Origin: Bacteroidetes bacterium OLB9
Lineage (GTDB): Bacteria; Bacteroidota; Bacteroidia; Chitinophagales; Saprospiraceae
NCBI GenBank assembly: GCA_001567255.1
Contig: LNBW01000003.1
Location: 1 to 64,000 of the forward strand
Direction: 5' to 3'
DNA length: 64,000 bases
In this document: piece after piece, positions 9,481 to 16,950 of the stretch
How the letters are laid out: the number at the start of each line of letters is the position of its first letter
Position numbering within the stretch: position 1 is the first letter of the stretch
Translations under genes and position numbers: made by a program
Notes under the pieces: model-generated
Databases searched by the model: none
The model's input: the letters and a program-made list of their open reading frames with translations, nothing else
What the model was told of the DNA's origin: nothing

Positions 9481-9867
9481 CTAAACCCTTGGAGGAATGA
9501 TAGGAGAATTCTTAAAATCAAATGAAATAGCAAATACCTGCTGGAGGATATCTCTGTTGATAAAAGGTGCATTGATAGGTGTGATCGACACCGTTTCCAC
9601 TGTTTTGGGTAAGTCTAACTGAACACAAGGAAAACATGCACAATTATCTCCACAACAGCCTTTCTTTTGCTGATGCTTTTTATCTTTCTTCTGCTGATCA
9701 TGATCCATTTTGCTACAGCAGCTTTTCTGAGTGCTATGATCCATCTCAGTTGACATATTACATACTGTATGTGATTCCGCCTTTGGCACAAACTGCAGAT
9801 GATGACCACAGGTACCCATGGTATCATAAAATATCACAATGGCCAGTATTAAAGCGATAACTCTCAT
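9481..9867 (-). CDS. small exported Cys/His-rich protein, likely metal-binding
   Basis: A 128-residue protein with a hydrophobic N-terminal export segment (about 1-18) and nine cysteines (C20, C36, C50, C51, C71, C72, C76, C78, C81) plus several histidines and Met-Asp-His motifs (MDHSTQKSCCSKMDHD). After residue 85 the cysteines stop and the tail is ordinary. I do not recognise a named family, although short Cys/His-rich proteins beside HMA-fused TonB receptors fit a copper or heavy-metal handling role. It is directly upstream of the receptor on the same strand and very likely shares its transcript. Confidence 0.7.
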   Translation of the reverse strand: MRVIALILAIVIFYDTMGTCGHHLQFVPKAESHTVCNMSTEMDHSTQKSCCSKMDHDQQKKDKKHQQKKGCCGDNCACFPCVQLDLPKTVETVSITPINAPFINRDILQQVFAISFDFKNSPIIPPRV

Positions 9868-9875
9868 AAGCGATG

Positions 9876-9883
9876 CAAAGATA
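9876..9883 (-). promoter_or_regulatory. candidate -7 box for the metal-associated pair
   Basis: On the minus strand this reads TATCTTTG, matching the Bacteroidota -7 consensus TAnnTTTG, 8 bases before the ATG of the Cys/His-rich gene. No convincing TTTG -33 box lies at the usual distance, so the call is tentative. If used, the transcript would have almost no leader. Confidence 0.4.
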
Positions 9884-9986
9884 TAAGATAAACAGTAAGT
9901 GAAAGAAACAACAACAGTAATTTAACTAAAATTTAAAGGATAATAATAAAATCTTAAATAGTTATATGTCAATTGCTTATAACCAT

Positions 9987-10020
9987 TTTGAAATGAATTA
10001 GACAAAAGTGTGTATTTTTG
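9987..10020 (+). promoter_or_regulatory. candidate promoter of hflX
   Basis: TTTG at 9987-9990 and TATTTTTG at 10013-10020, spaced 22 bases, fit the Bacteroidota -33/-7 pattern. The transcript start would fall near 10026, just before the ATG at 10036. This argues against the in-frame TTG at 10018, which overlaps the -7 box. Confidence 0.5.
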
Positions 10021-10035
10021 CAGAAAATATATTTT

Positions 10036-11250
10036 ATGTCTGACGCCTGGAAGGTAGGTAAAGAGAAAAAGAAAGGAATAGCGGTAGAAGCAGAATATTG
10101 TGTACTTGTCGGGGTTATCACTAAGGAAGTGAGCGAAGCCCAGGTGATGGAATATCTGGACGAGCTGGAATTTTTGGCATCAACAGCAGGAGCTGTGACT
10201 AGGAAAGTATTTACTCAAAAGATGGAACATCCCAATGTAAAATCTTTTATTGGTCCGGGAAAGCTAGATGAGATCAAAGAGTTCATTGATCGTAATGAAG
10301 ACATCACACTTGCCATTTTTGATGACGATCTGACAGGAAAACAAACAGGCTATCTAGAAGAATATCTCAAAGTCAAAATTGTGGACAGAAGTACACTGAT
10401 TCTCGACATCTTTGCCGAAAGAGCACAAACAGCCCAGGCTAAGACACAAGTAGAACTGGCACAGATGCAATACCTTCTGCCTCGACTGAGAGGTTTGTGG
10501 ACCCACCTAGAGCGGCAGCGAGGAGGCATCGGGATGCGAGGACCGGGAGAGCAAGAGATAGAAACCGATAGGCGTATAGTACGGGACAAAATATCTGTAC
10601 TGAAGAAAAAACTTGAAAAAATCGATCAGCAAACTCAGACGCAGAGAAAGAATAGAGGAGAACTCATTCGGGTAGCTCTCGTAGGATATACCAATGTAGG
10701 CAAATCCACACTAATGAATTTGCTCAGTAAATCCGAGGTTTTTGCAGAAAACAAACTATTTGCCACCCTGGACACAACAGTAAGAAAAGTTGTCTGGGAT
10801 ACAATGCCGTTTTTACTTTCAGATACGGTTGGTTTTATTCGCAAGTTACCGCACCACCTCGTAGAGAGCTTTAAATCTACTCTAGATGAAGTCCGCGAAA
10901 GCGATATTCTGGTGCATGTAGTAGATATCTCTCATCCGCAACATGAGGACCATATTATGACAGTGCAGCATACACTTCATGACCTGGGTGCCTCAGACAG
11001 AACTACATTGATGGTCTTTAATAAAGTAGATTTGTATCGAGAGAAATACTTTGATGATTACCTAGATTTAGGTACAAAGTTAGAAATCATGCAGGAAATA
11101 AAAGATAAATTTAATAATGTGTACAACTATCCAAATGTACTGATATCTGCTACTCAAAGAGAGAATATTGATGAACTCAGAGCAAGGTTAACCCAAATGA
11201 TTGCCCATGAATACACCATCCGTTATCCTTATCAAGTAAAAACCTGGTAA
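10036..11250 (+). CDS. hflX: GTPase HflX
   Basis: A 404-residue ribosome-associated GTPase of the HflX family, which can split or rescue stalled 70S ribosomes under stress. Seen in order: the N-terminal HflX domain with SFIGPGKLDEIK; the glycine-rich GGIGMRGPGEQEIETDRR motif diagnostic of the family; G1 GYTNVGKST; G3 with DTVGFIRKLPHHLVESFKSTLDE; and G4 NKVD. The start at 10036 is chosen because the upstream TTG lies inside the likely promoter. xseA begins 2 bp after the stop, so the two are translated from one message. Confidence 0.95.
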   Translation: MSDAWKVGKEKKKGIAVEAEYCVLVGVITKEVSEAQVMEYLDELEFLASTAGAVTRKVFTQKMEHPNVKSFIGPGKLDEIKEFIDRNEDITLAIFDDDLTGKQTGYLEEYLKVKIVDRSTLILDIFAERAQTAQAKTQVELAQMQYLLPRLRGLWTHLERQRGGIGMRGPGEQEIETDRRIVRDKISVLKKKLEKIDQQTQTQRKNRGELIRVALVGYTNVGKSTLMNLLSKSEVFAENKLFATLDTTVRKVVWDTMPFLLSDTVGFIRKLPHHLVESFKSTLDEVRESDILVHVVDISHPQHEDHIMTVQHTLHDLGASDRTTLMVFNKVDLYREKYFDDYLDLGTKLEIMQEIKDKFNNVYNYPNVLISATQRENIDELRARLTQMIAHEYTIRYPYQVKTW

Positions 11251-11252
11251 GA

Positions 11253-12473
11253 ATGACCGAATCCTATACGCTGTACGAGCTCAATGAGTACATCAAGCGA
11301 GTGATTGCGCTCAATTTTCCTGAACTGATCTGGGTAAATTGCGAAATTGCATCTGTAAAAGAAGTAAAAGGCAATGTTTACTTGGACCTGGTATATCACG
11401 ATGATAAGTCGGATGAAGTCACGGCACAGATGCAAGCCAGTATATGGTATAAGACGCATCTCTTTCTCAAAAACAAACTTGGTGCGTTACTACCCTCATT
11501 GCTGAGCGGCGGAACTCACGTATTGATCAAGGTCTTTGTAGCGTTTAATGAACGGTACGGGATGAAACTGGTCATTGAGGACATTGATCCTTCGTTTACT
11601 ATCGGTCAAATGGAGATGAACCGTCAGAAGATCCTACACCAGCTACAAAATGAAGGGCTCATATTTGTCAACAGACAAAGACCGATTCCATCAGTCATTC
11701 AGCGCATTGCAGTGATTTCAGCCCACAATGCCGCCGGATATATAGACTTTGTACAGCAGCTTACTAATAATATTTATGGGTATAGATATGATATCACATT
11801 GTTTTCGGCCTCCATGCAGGGACAATACACGGAGCGCGACGTTTGCAAAGCCCTTGATACGATCGCTGAACAAGCTGAAAAATTTGATGTAGCAGTGATT
11901 ATTCGTGGTGGAGGATCTAAACTAGATCTTGCCTGGTTTGATAATTTTAATATAGGTGCAAAGATTGCTAAAAGCCCACTTCCTGTCATTACCGGTATTG
12001 GTCATGAGATTGATAATACTGTAGCAGATGTAGTTGCGGGAATATCGCTCAAAACCCCAACTGCAGTCGCCGATCATCTGATTAACCACAATGCCGAATT
12101 TGAATCAGGAGTGATCAATGTTGAGCAGTGGATTGTCCAGTTAGCTCAACGCATCTTAAAGTCGCATGAAATTTCATTGGTTCATATCACCCAATTACTA
12201 AGCTTAATACCAAAAGACAAATTGAATACCCATCGCACACAACTTCAGTTGGTCGTGCATCAGATCCTCTCAACCGCAGAGGCTAGGATTCAGAACCATA
12301 AGGATAAACTAGATTTTGCAGACAGAGAAATTCATTTTTTAAATCCGAAGACTATTTTGAGTAGAGGCTACACTCTCATCCGACAAGAGGATAAAATCGT
12401 CAGTCGAAAAGCCGACTTGAAATCTGGGATACCGGTAAATATTGAGTTTCAAGATGGTAAGATTGACCTATAA
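11253..12473 (+). CDS. xseA: exodeoxyribonuclease VII large subunit
   Basis: A 406-residue nuclease subunit. It has an N-terminal OB-fold (about 1-100, starting YTLYELNEYIKRVI), then the catalytic core with IRGGGSKLDLAWFDN, GIGHEIDNTVADVVA and KTPTAVADHL, the conserved signature of XseA. A helical middle and a C-terminal GYTLIRQ segment complete it. Exonuclease VII degrades single-stranded DNA from both ends and needs many copies of the small subunit XseB. No xseB is recognisable in the 299 bp downstream, where the gene often sits, so it is elsewhere or absent. Confidence 0.95.
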   Translation: MTESYTLYELNEYIKRVIALNFPELIWVNCEIASVKEVKGNVYLDLVYHDDKSDEVTAQMQASIWYKTHLFLKNKLGALLPSLLSGGTHVLIKVFVAFNERYGMKLVIEDIDPSFTIGQMEMNRQKILHQLQNEGLIFVNRQRPIPSVIQRIAVISAHNAAGYIDFVQQLTNNIYGYRYDITLFSASMQGQYTERDVCKALDTIAEQAEKFDVAVIIRGGGSKLDLAWFDNFNIGAKIAKSPLPVITGIGHEIDNTVADVVAGISLKTPTAVADHLINHNAEFESGVINVEQWIVQLAQRILKSHEISLVHITQLLSLIPKDKLNTHRTQLQLVVHQILSTAEARIQNHKDKLDFADREIHFLNPKTILSRGYTLIRQEDKIVSRKADLKSGIPVNIEFQDGKIDL

Positions 12474-12772
12474 AGCTGATATTAGTGTAGTGTTTAACCG
12501 AGATTGCTCATAAGACTTTGTGACGAATGGAAATGACATAAAAGAGCGATGGAGCTCAGCGTTTTTATTCTGCAGGCATAATTTTAATATGTAGAAGAAA
12601 GAAAAATGAGTACCAAAATAGAAATGAGAAGGCGCATTGTCATGTAATATAATTCTAATGCGCAATTTGGGCTTAATTGGGGTGGAAAGAGATTTTTGTT
12701 ATGTTACTTTAAAGGACCAATTGGCAAGGAACGATCATCATACAAGCCACCCCAAAATGTAGATTGGATAAA
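12474..12772. other. intergenic region between convergent genes with inverted repeats
   Basis: No gene is seen between the ends of xseA and trmB. It holds two perfect inverted repeats: GCGCATT at 12632-12638 with AATGCGC at 12657-12663 (18-base loop), and TTGGGGTGG at 12677-12685 with CCACCCCAA at 12747-12755 (61-base interval). They could form structured RNA, act as a weak transcript end, or be remnants of a small mobile sequence. No terminator-like T run follows either. Confidence 0.4.
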
Positions 12773-13465
12773 TTAATTGATAGAAAATCGCACGTATTTT
12801 ATTTTGCGGCCATCTTCAAGGTGTTCTTTTTCGTATCGGGTTTTATATTCTAGTTCTGGAAATGCGAGCGGTGCAGCATAGATGTCGTCATTGTGATAGA
12901 AGATTTTTGCACCTGGATAACTTTTCAGTGTTTCTAGGGTAAACTCATACAGCGTAGTGTCATCCGTTTTGAGATGGATAATGCTTCCTTTTCTGATGAT
13001 ATGTTGATAAGTATCTAAAAATCGACTTGAAGTAAGTCTTTTCATTTCTTTGCTTTCACGCAAAAATGGATCTGGAAAAGTAATCCATATCTCGCTAACT
13101 TCACCCGGATTGAAAAATAGAGCGATTTGTTCGATTCGAGTACGTAGAAAAGCAGCATTTTTTAAATTAAGCTGTAAGGCTCTGGTTGCACCTTGCCATA
13201 TTCTTGCACCTTTAATGTCCACACCTATGAAGTTTTGTTCAGGATATGCTTCTGCAAGAGCTACTGTATATTCACCGGCGCCACAGGCCAATTCCAGCAC
13301 TATAGGTTGTGTGTTTTGAAAATGACCTTCAGCCCATCGACCTTTCATATCTACTTCCTGATCCGGACCGACTAGCAATCGCGGATTTTTAGGATCATAA
13401 TTTTCATATACATTGGGATAACCCAAAAGCTCTCTGAATTTCTTTAATTTATTTTTCCTGCCCAT
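12773..13465 (-). CDS. trmB: tRNA (guanine-N7)-methyltransferase
   Basis: A 230-residue SAM-dependent enzyme that makes m7G46 in the variable loop of tRNAs. The SAM-binding motif is LELACGAGEYTVALAE, followed by NFIGVDIKGARIW, and the family hallmark ITFPDPF(L) is present. The C-terminal YEKEHLEDGRKIKYVRF is typical of TrmB. The ATG at 13465 (MGRKNKLKK) is preferred to an in-frame GTG at 13486, because family members start with this basic segment. Confidence 0.93.
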   Translation of the reverse strand: MGRKNKLKKFRELLGYPNVYENYDPKNPRLLVGPDQEVDMKGRWAEGHFQNTQPIVLELACGAGEYTVALAEAYPEQNFIGVDIKGARIWQGATRALQLNLKNAAFLRTRIEQIALFFNPGEVSEIWITFPDPFLRESKEMKRLTSSRFLDTYQHIIRKGSIIHLKTDDTTLYEFTLETLKSYPGAKIFYHNDDIYAAPLAFPELEYKTRYEKEHLEDGRKIKYVRFSIN

Positions 13466-13615
13466 GAACAGATTACTTTGGGCCACAAAACTAATGTTTT
13501 AGCTATAATCCTACCATAAATATGTATGTTAACTTAAAAATTTAAGGATTACATCACACATTATGGGGAGATCATGCGTTAATAAGGTCATTAGCTGGAT
13601 TGGCCAAAAAATAAT

Positions 13616-13623
13616 TATCTTTG
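13616..13623 (+). promoter_or_regulatory. candidate -7 box for the outer-membrane protein gene
   Basis: TATCTTTG matches TAnnTTTG and lies 28 bases before the ATG at 13652. No TTTG at the usual -33 distance was found, so confidence is moderate. Confidence 0.4.
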
Positions 13624-13651
13624 TGCCGGGTTTAAAAATAAAACATTGTTA

Positions 13652-14509
13652 ATGAGAAAATTCCTTTTATCGGTCATTCTGACAATAGTGGTAACTTCCT
13701 TTGTAAATGCACAGAGTTTTGGTATTCGTGCAGGTTTGAATTACACAAAATTTAGTGGTCCGTTGGAGGCTGGTGTTAATGAAAAATATTCTTTATCCAA
13801 TGGTTTCCACTTTGGCATCAACTATGCTTATAAGCTTACCGATAAATTTTCAGTCAGTGGCGAATTATTATATACCCAAATCGGTACTAAATATAACTAT
13901 GACGGCCAATCCTACTATAAATTACCGGTCAGTTCTGCATTTGTGTATAAAAAAGGTACCTCCAAGATTGATATGAAAGTGTCCAATGCATATGTTAGTA
14001 TTCCGGTGACTTTTCAATGGAAGGCATCTAAGAAATTTGAATTTTTTGGTGGTGCCTATGCAGGCTTTTTAGTGGGGCCACGCGGCAATGGTACCATTGA
14101 GTTTGTACATAATGCGGACAGCCTATATTTCAAGCAATCTCTTATCCACAACTACTATTCTGACGAAGCGAAGCAGGCTGCTACTGCCAATCCTGGCCCT
14201 TCTGTGTGGGTAGATGGAATTGTAGTGTCTCTGGCCAGAGATGCCGGTGCATATTACAATCTGTCTGAAAACGAAAAGGATGGTAATCTATATCGGGTTT
14301 TTGACCTTGGGTTGACCGGCGGGGTTAATTTTTTTATCAATCGTGGGTTTTATATAGGCGCCAGATATGACTTTGGACTCTTAGATATCACAAACAACAA
14401 GATGGATTTTCTCCGGAAGGAATACGATGAGCAAAATGCCCTTGACATTCGATCTAATCACTACGACAGAAATGTGGGTTTTGAGTTTTCGCTTGGTTTT
14501 CGATTCTAA
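13652..14509 (+). CDS. outer membrane beta-barrel protein (PorT/OmpA-barrel type)
   Basis: A 285-residue protein with a signal peptide (1-21, cut after VNAQ) and a barrel of about eight strands: repeated alternating aromatic segments such as FGIRAGLNYTKFSG, FHFGINYAYKLTDKFSVSGELLYTQIGTKY, YVSIPVTFQWKASKKFEFFGGAYAGFLVG and a closing GFEFSLGFRF with C-terminal Phe, the outer-membrane insertion signal. This is the common PF13568-like (porin family) barrel of Bacteroidota. No enzymatic residues are seen. The ATG at 13652 is used rather than a TTG at 13646. The DUF2461 gene starts 9 bp after the stop. Confidence 0.85.
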   Translation: MRKFLLSVILTIVVTSFVNAQSFGIRAGLNYTKFSGPLEAGVNEKYSLSNGFHFGINYAYKLTDKFSVSGELLYTQIGTKYNYDGQSYYKLPVSSAFVYKKGTSKIDMKVSNAYVSIPVTFQWKASKKFEFFGGAYAGFLVGPRGNGTIEFVHNADSLYFKQSLIHNYYSDEAKQAATANPGPSVWVDGIVVSLARDAGAYYNLSENEKDGNLYRVFDLGLTGGVNFFINRGFYIGARYDFGLLDITNNKMDFLRKEYDEQNALDIRSNHYDRNVGFEFSLGFRF

Positions 14510-14518
14510 GATCGAGGT

Positions 14519-15205
14519 ATGATTAGTACAGAATCCATTCAGTTTTTAAAAGAACTTAGGCTCAACAACAATAGATCGTGGTTTGACGATAACCGGTACA
14601 GATACGAAAAGTTAAAAGCAGAACAGTTGCAATTGGCTAGTGATTTATTGGATGCAATTGTAAAATTTGATCCGGCTTTGGAACAACTAGAAGCTAAAGA
14701 CTGTATTTTTCGTATTTATCGTGACATACGGTTCTCAAAAGACAAAACACCGTATAAAACCCATATATCTGTAATTCTGAAGTCTGGTGGCAAAAACAGC
14801 CAATGGTCCGGATATTACCTACATATTGAAGAAGGACAGAGTTTTGCCGGCGGTGGCGTTTGGATGCCGGAAAGACTTCAACTACATAAGATACGGCGAG
14901 AAATCCACTTTTTTCATGATGAACTGAAAACGATCTTGGAAGATAGGGATTTTAAAAAATTATTTGCTGGTTTTGACAAGGATCCGGGAGCGCAACTCAG
15001 CCGTCCACCTAAAGGTTATGATGCCAATGATCCAGCGATCGAGTATTTAAAACTGAAGAGTTTTACTGTCACAACACCCCTGAGAGATGATCTTATTACT
15101 AGCCCGGATCTGATTAAGGTGGTTGCTGATATCTTCAGAACAATATACCCATTGCAGAGATTTCTGAATAGAGCACTGGCTAGCGATGAAAATGGAGGTA
15201 TTTGA
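14519..15205 (+). CDS. DUF2461 family protein
   Basis: A 228-residue cytosolic protein of the DUF2461 (TIGR02453) family. Typical features are the N-terminal FLKELRLNNNRSWFDDNRYRYEKLK segment, FRIYRDIRFSKDKTPYKTHISVIL in the middle, then GYYLHIEEGQSFAGGGVWMPE and the C-terminal YPLQRFLNRAL. The family's function is not known. It overlaps the operon context of the preceding barrel gene (9-bp gap), but a functional link is not evident. Confidence 0.88.
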   Translation: MISTESIQFLKELRLNNNRSWFDDNRYRYEKLKAEQLQLASDLLDAIVKFDPALEQLEAKDCIFRIYRDIRFSKDKTPYKTHISVILKSGGKNSQWSGYYLHIEEGQSFAGGGVWMPERLQLHKIRREIHFFHDELKTILEDRDFKKLFAGFDKDPGAQLSRPPKGYDANDPAIEYLKLKSFTVTTPLRDDLITSPDLIKVVADIFRTIYPLQRFLNRALASDENGGI

Positions 15206-15626
15206 TTATTATGGTGTTTAGGGTAGCAGCAATTAGTACTAACCCACTTAAATGGAGAAACTGATTTTTGCTTTGTCGGAACAGTTTAATCGAAGCCATC
15301 TACCTTCTATTCTGTCAAAATGTCAGGGGTTGCAAGTTATAATTCATCGTCAACAATGCTCTCATCAAGTTTTTTCTAAATCTTTTTATTTACTTATATG
15401 ATTACAATACTACTCAATGTCATTTTAATGCTATATAACCAACCTACACCTTGCTTCATCAACACTTTCCCTATAAAAACAAGTCAAAGTTGACAAAAAT
15501 CACCCGTAACTTTGATAAATTAATTACTTTTGTCATCGGCCATAAAATACGGATATAGGAGTATCTTATGAGCCTTATCGGGTTAATACTTTTGGTATAT
15601 TTTTAAATTGCAATAATTACAAAATC
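15206..15626. other. intergenic region, no gene seen
   Basis: About 420 bp without a supportable reading frame. Two TACTTTTG boxes (15525-15532 and 15587-15594) fit the -7 consensus; the second is 32 bases before the enoyl-CoA hydratase ATG and could serve it. No tRNA, repeat or terminator was recognised. Confidence 0.4.
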
Positions 15627-16387
15627 ATGTCTTCAGGTTATATTCGTTCTCAATATTCTAATAGAGTGACAACAATAGAATTTTTTTCATCCTGCACAAA
15701 ACTCGCTTCCGGGAGATTTGCTCAGGCAGCTGGCTCACGAGATAGAGATAGCCGGCAAAGATGAAAAAACCATGCTGATATTGCTAAGAAGTGGTGGTGA
15801 TCGCACTTATTGTGCAGGGGCCAGCTTTACCGAGTTAACAGCAATTGAGGATTTTGATACCGGCAAGACGTTTTTTTATGGGTTTTGCTAATGTCATCAA
15901 TGCCATCCGAAGATGTTCTAAGATTGTGATCGGTCGCATTCATGGCAAGGCTGTGGGTGGTGGCGTAGGCCTAGCGGCGGCATGTGATTATGCGATGGCT
16001 AATAAATATGCATCTGTGCGCTTATCAGAGTTGGCAGTGGGCATAGGCCCGTTTGTAATAGGTCCAGCAGTAGAGCGTAAGATTGGCCTATCCGCATTTA
16101 GTCAGATGGCACTTAACGCTACTGAGTGGCAGACAGCTGCATGGGCAAAACAAAAAGGACTTTTTACTGAAGTATTTGAATCGACCGAACAACTTGATGC
16201 TTACATTGACCATTTTATGGCTGAACTCATCACTAAGAGTCCGGAAGCATTGGGACAACTCAAGAAAATCTTCTGGGACGGTACAGAACACTGGGAACAA
16301 TTACTGGAAGAGCGCGCAGAGATGAGTGGCAAACTTATTTTGTCAGACTTTGCTAAAAACGCTATCCGCGCCTTTCTTGCATCATAA
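15627..16387 (+). pseudogene. enoyl-CoA hydratase/isomerase family, two frameshifts
   Basis: The three frames together encode one crotonase-fold protein of about 252 residues, the normal length. Frame 1 (15627 to about 15687) gives MSSGYIRSQYSNRVTTIEFF; frame 2 (to about 15877) gives HPAQNSLPGDLLRQL and DRTYCAGASFTELTAI; frame 3 (to 16387) gives GKAVGGGVGLAAACDYAMA and a normal C-terminus. Both shifts need removal of one T, from T7 at 15681-15687 and T7 at 15871-15877. The oxyanion-hole residues (CAGA and GGGVGL regions) are intact otherwise. Either both are sequence errors, or the gene is recently broken, or it is expressed by slippage. Crotonase enzymes hydrate or isomerise acyl-CoA thioesters; the exact substrate is not evident. 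Confidence 0.85.
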
Positions 16388-16395
16388 CGATGTGG

Positions 16396-16860
16396 TTATA
16401 GTTTGATTTTCTTTAACCGGTCTATTTCCCGCTTATTGTCCCGTTCTTTGAGCGTTTCACGTTTATCATAGGCCTTTTTACCCTGAGCTAGTGCTATTTC
16501 CAACTTGGCAAAACCTCTTTCTGAGAAGTAAAGTCGATAAGGTATGATGGTAAGCCCTTTTTCTGTGACGCGTCTTTCTAGTTTTTTGAGTTCGGACTTG
16601 TGGAGTAGGAGTCGTCTGTCACGTCTAGCGTCATGATTGTAGATGGTGCCGTGGTCGTATTCGGCAATAAACATGCTTTTTACGGTAAGATTTCCATTGT
16701 CAAATAAGCAGTAAGCATCATTGAGATTGGCTAAACCTTGACGCAGCGCCTTGACCTCTGTTCCTGTCAGCGCAATACCCGCTTCAAACACTTGAATAAA
16801 GTGATATTCAAATTTCGCCTTACGGTTGATGATTTCTTTCGTGACAATCTTTTTAGCCAT
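16396..16860 (-). CDS. smpB: SsrA-binding protein SmpB
   Basis: A 154-residue tmRNA-binding protein that brings tmRNA to stalled ribosomes. Seen: NRKAKFEYHFIQVFEAGIALTGTEVKALR at the N-terminus, the YDHGTIYNHDARRDRRLLLHKSE segment, GLTIIPYRLYFSERGFAKLEIALAQGKKAYDKRE, and a basic C-terminal tail. Start MAKK at 16860 is chosen because a -7 box lies just upstream at 16882-16889, so the earlier in-frame ATG at 16884 would be inside the promoter. Convergent with the enoyl-CoA hydratase gene (8-bp gap). The tmRNA gene itself is not seen in the window. Confidence 0.95.
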   Translation of the reverse strand: MAKKIVTKEIINRKAKFEYHFIQVFEAGIALTGTEVKALRQGLANLNDAYCLFDNGNLTVKSMFIAEYDHGTIYNHDARRDRRLLLHKSELKKLERRVTEKGLTIIPYRLYFSERGFAKLEIALAQGKKAYDKRETLKERDNKREIDRLKKIKL

Positions 16861-16881
16861 CGTATTTTGAGATATGGATCG

Positions 16882-16889
16882 CAAAGATA
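16882..16889 (-). promoter_or_regulatory. candidate -7 box of smpB
   Basis: Reads TATCTTTG on the minus strand (TAnnTTTG consensus), 21 bases before the smpB ATG at 16860. A -33 TTTG at the usual spacing is not obvious. Confidence 0.4.
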
Positions 16890-16950
16890 GATGAATTTAA
16901 GTGAAATTTGTAAAAAAGCTTTAATTTTGAACTTTATATGCCATATGCTC

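Noticed and set aside
12468-12665. 65-codon minus-strand frame after xseA
   Set aside because: Composition and position match non-coding AT-rich DNA; no start signal, no family resemblance, and it covers one of the inverted repeats.
15681-15877. Programmed frameshifting in the enoyl-CoA hydratase gene
   Set aside because: No slippery heptamer with a downstream stem or stop-coupled arrangement was evident, and the same pattern at A/T runs recurs in unrelated genes, so error or slippage is simpler.
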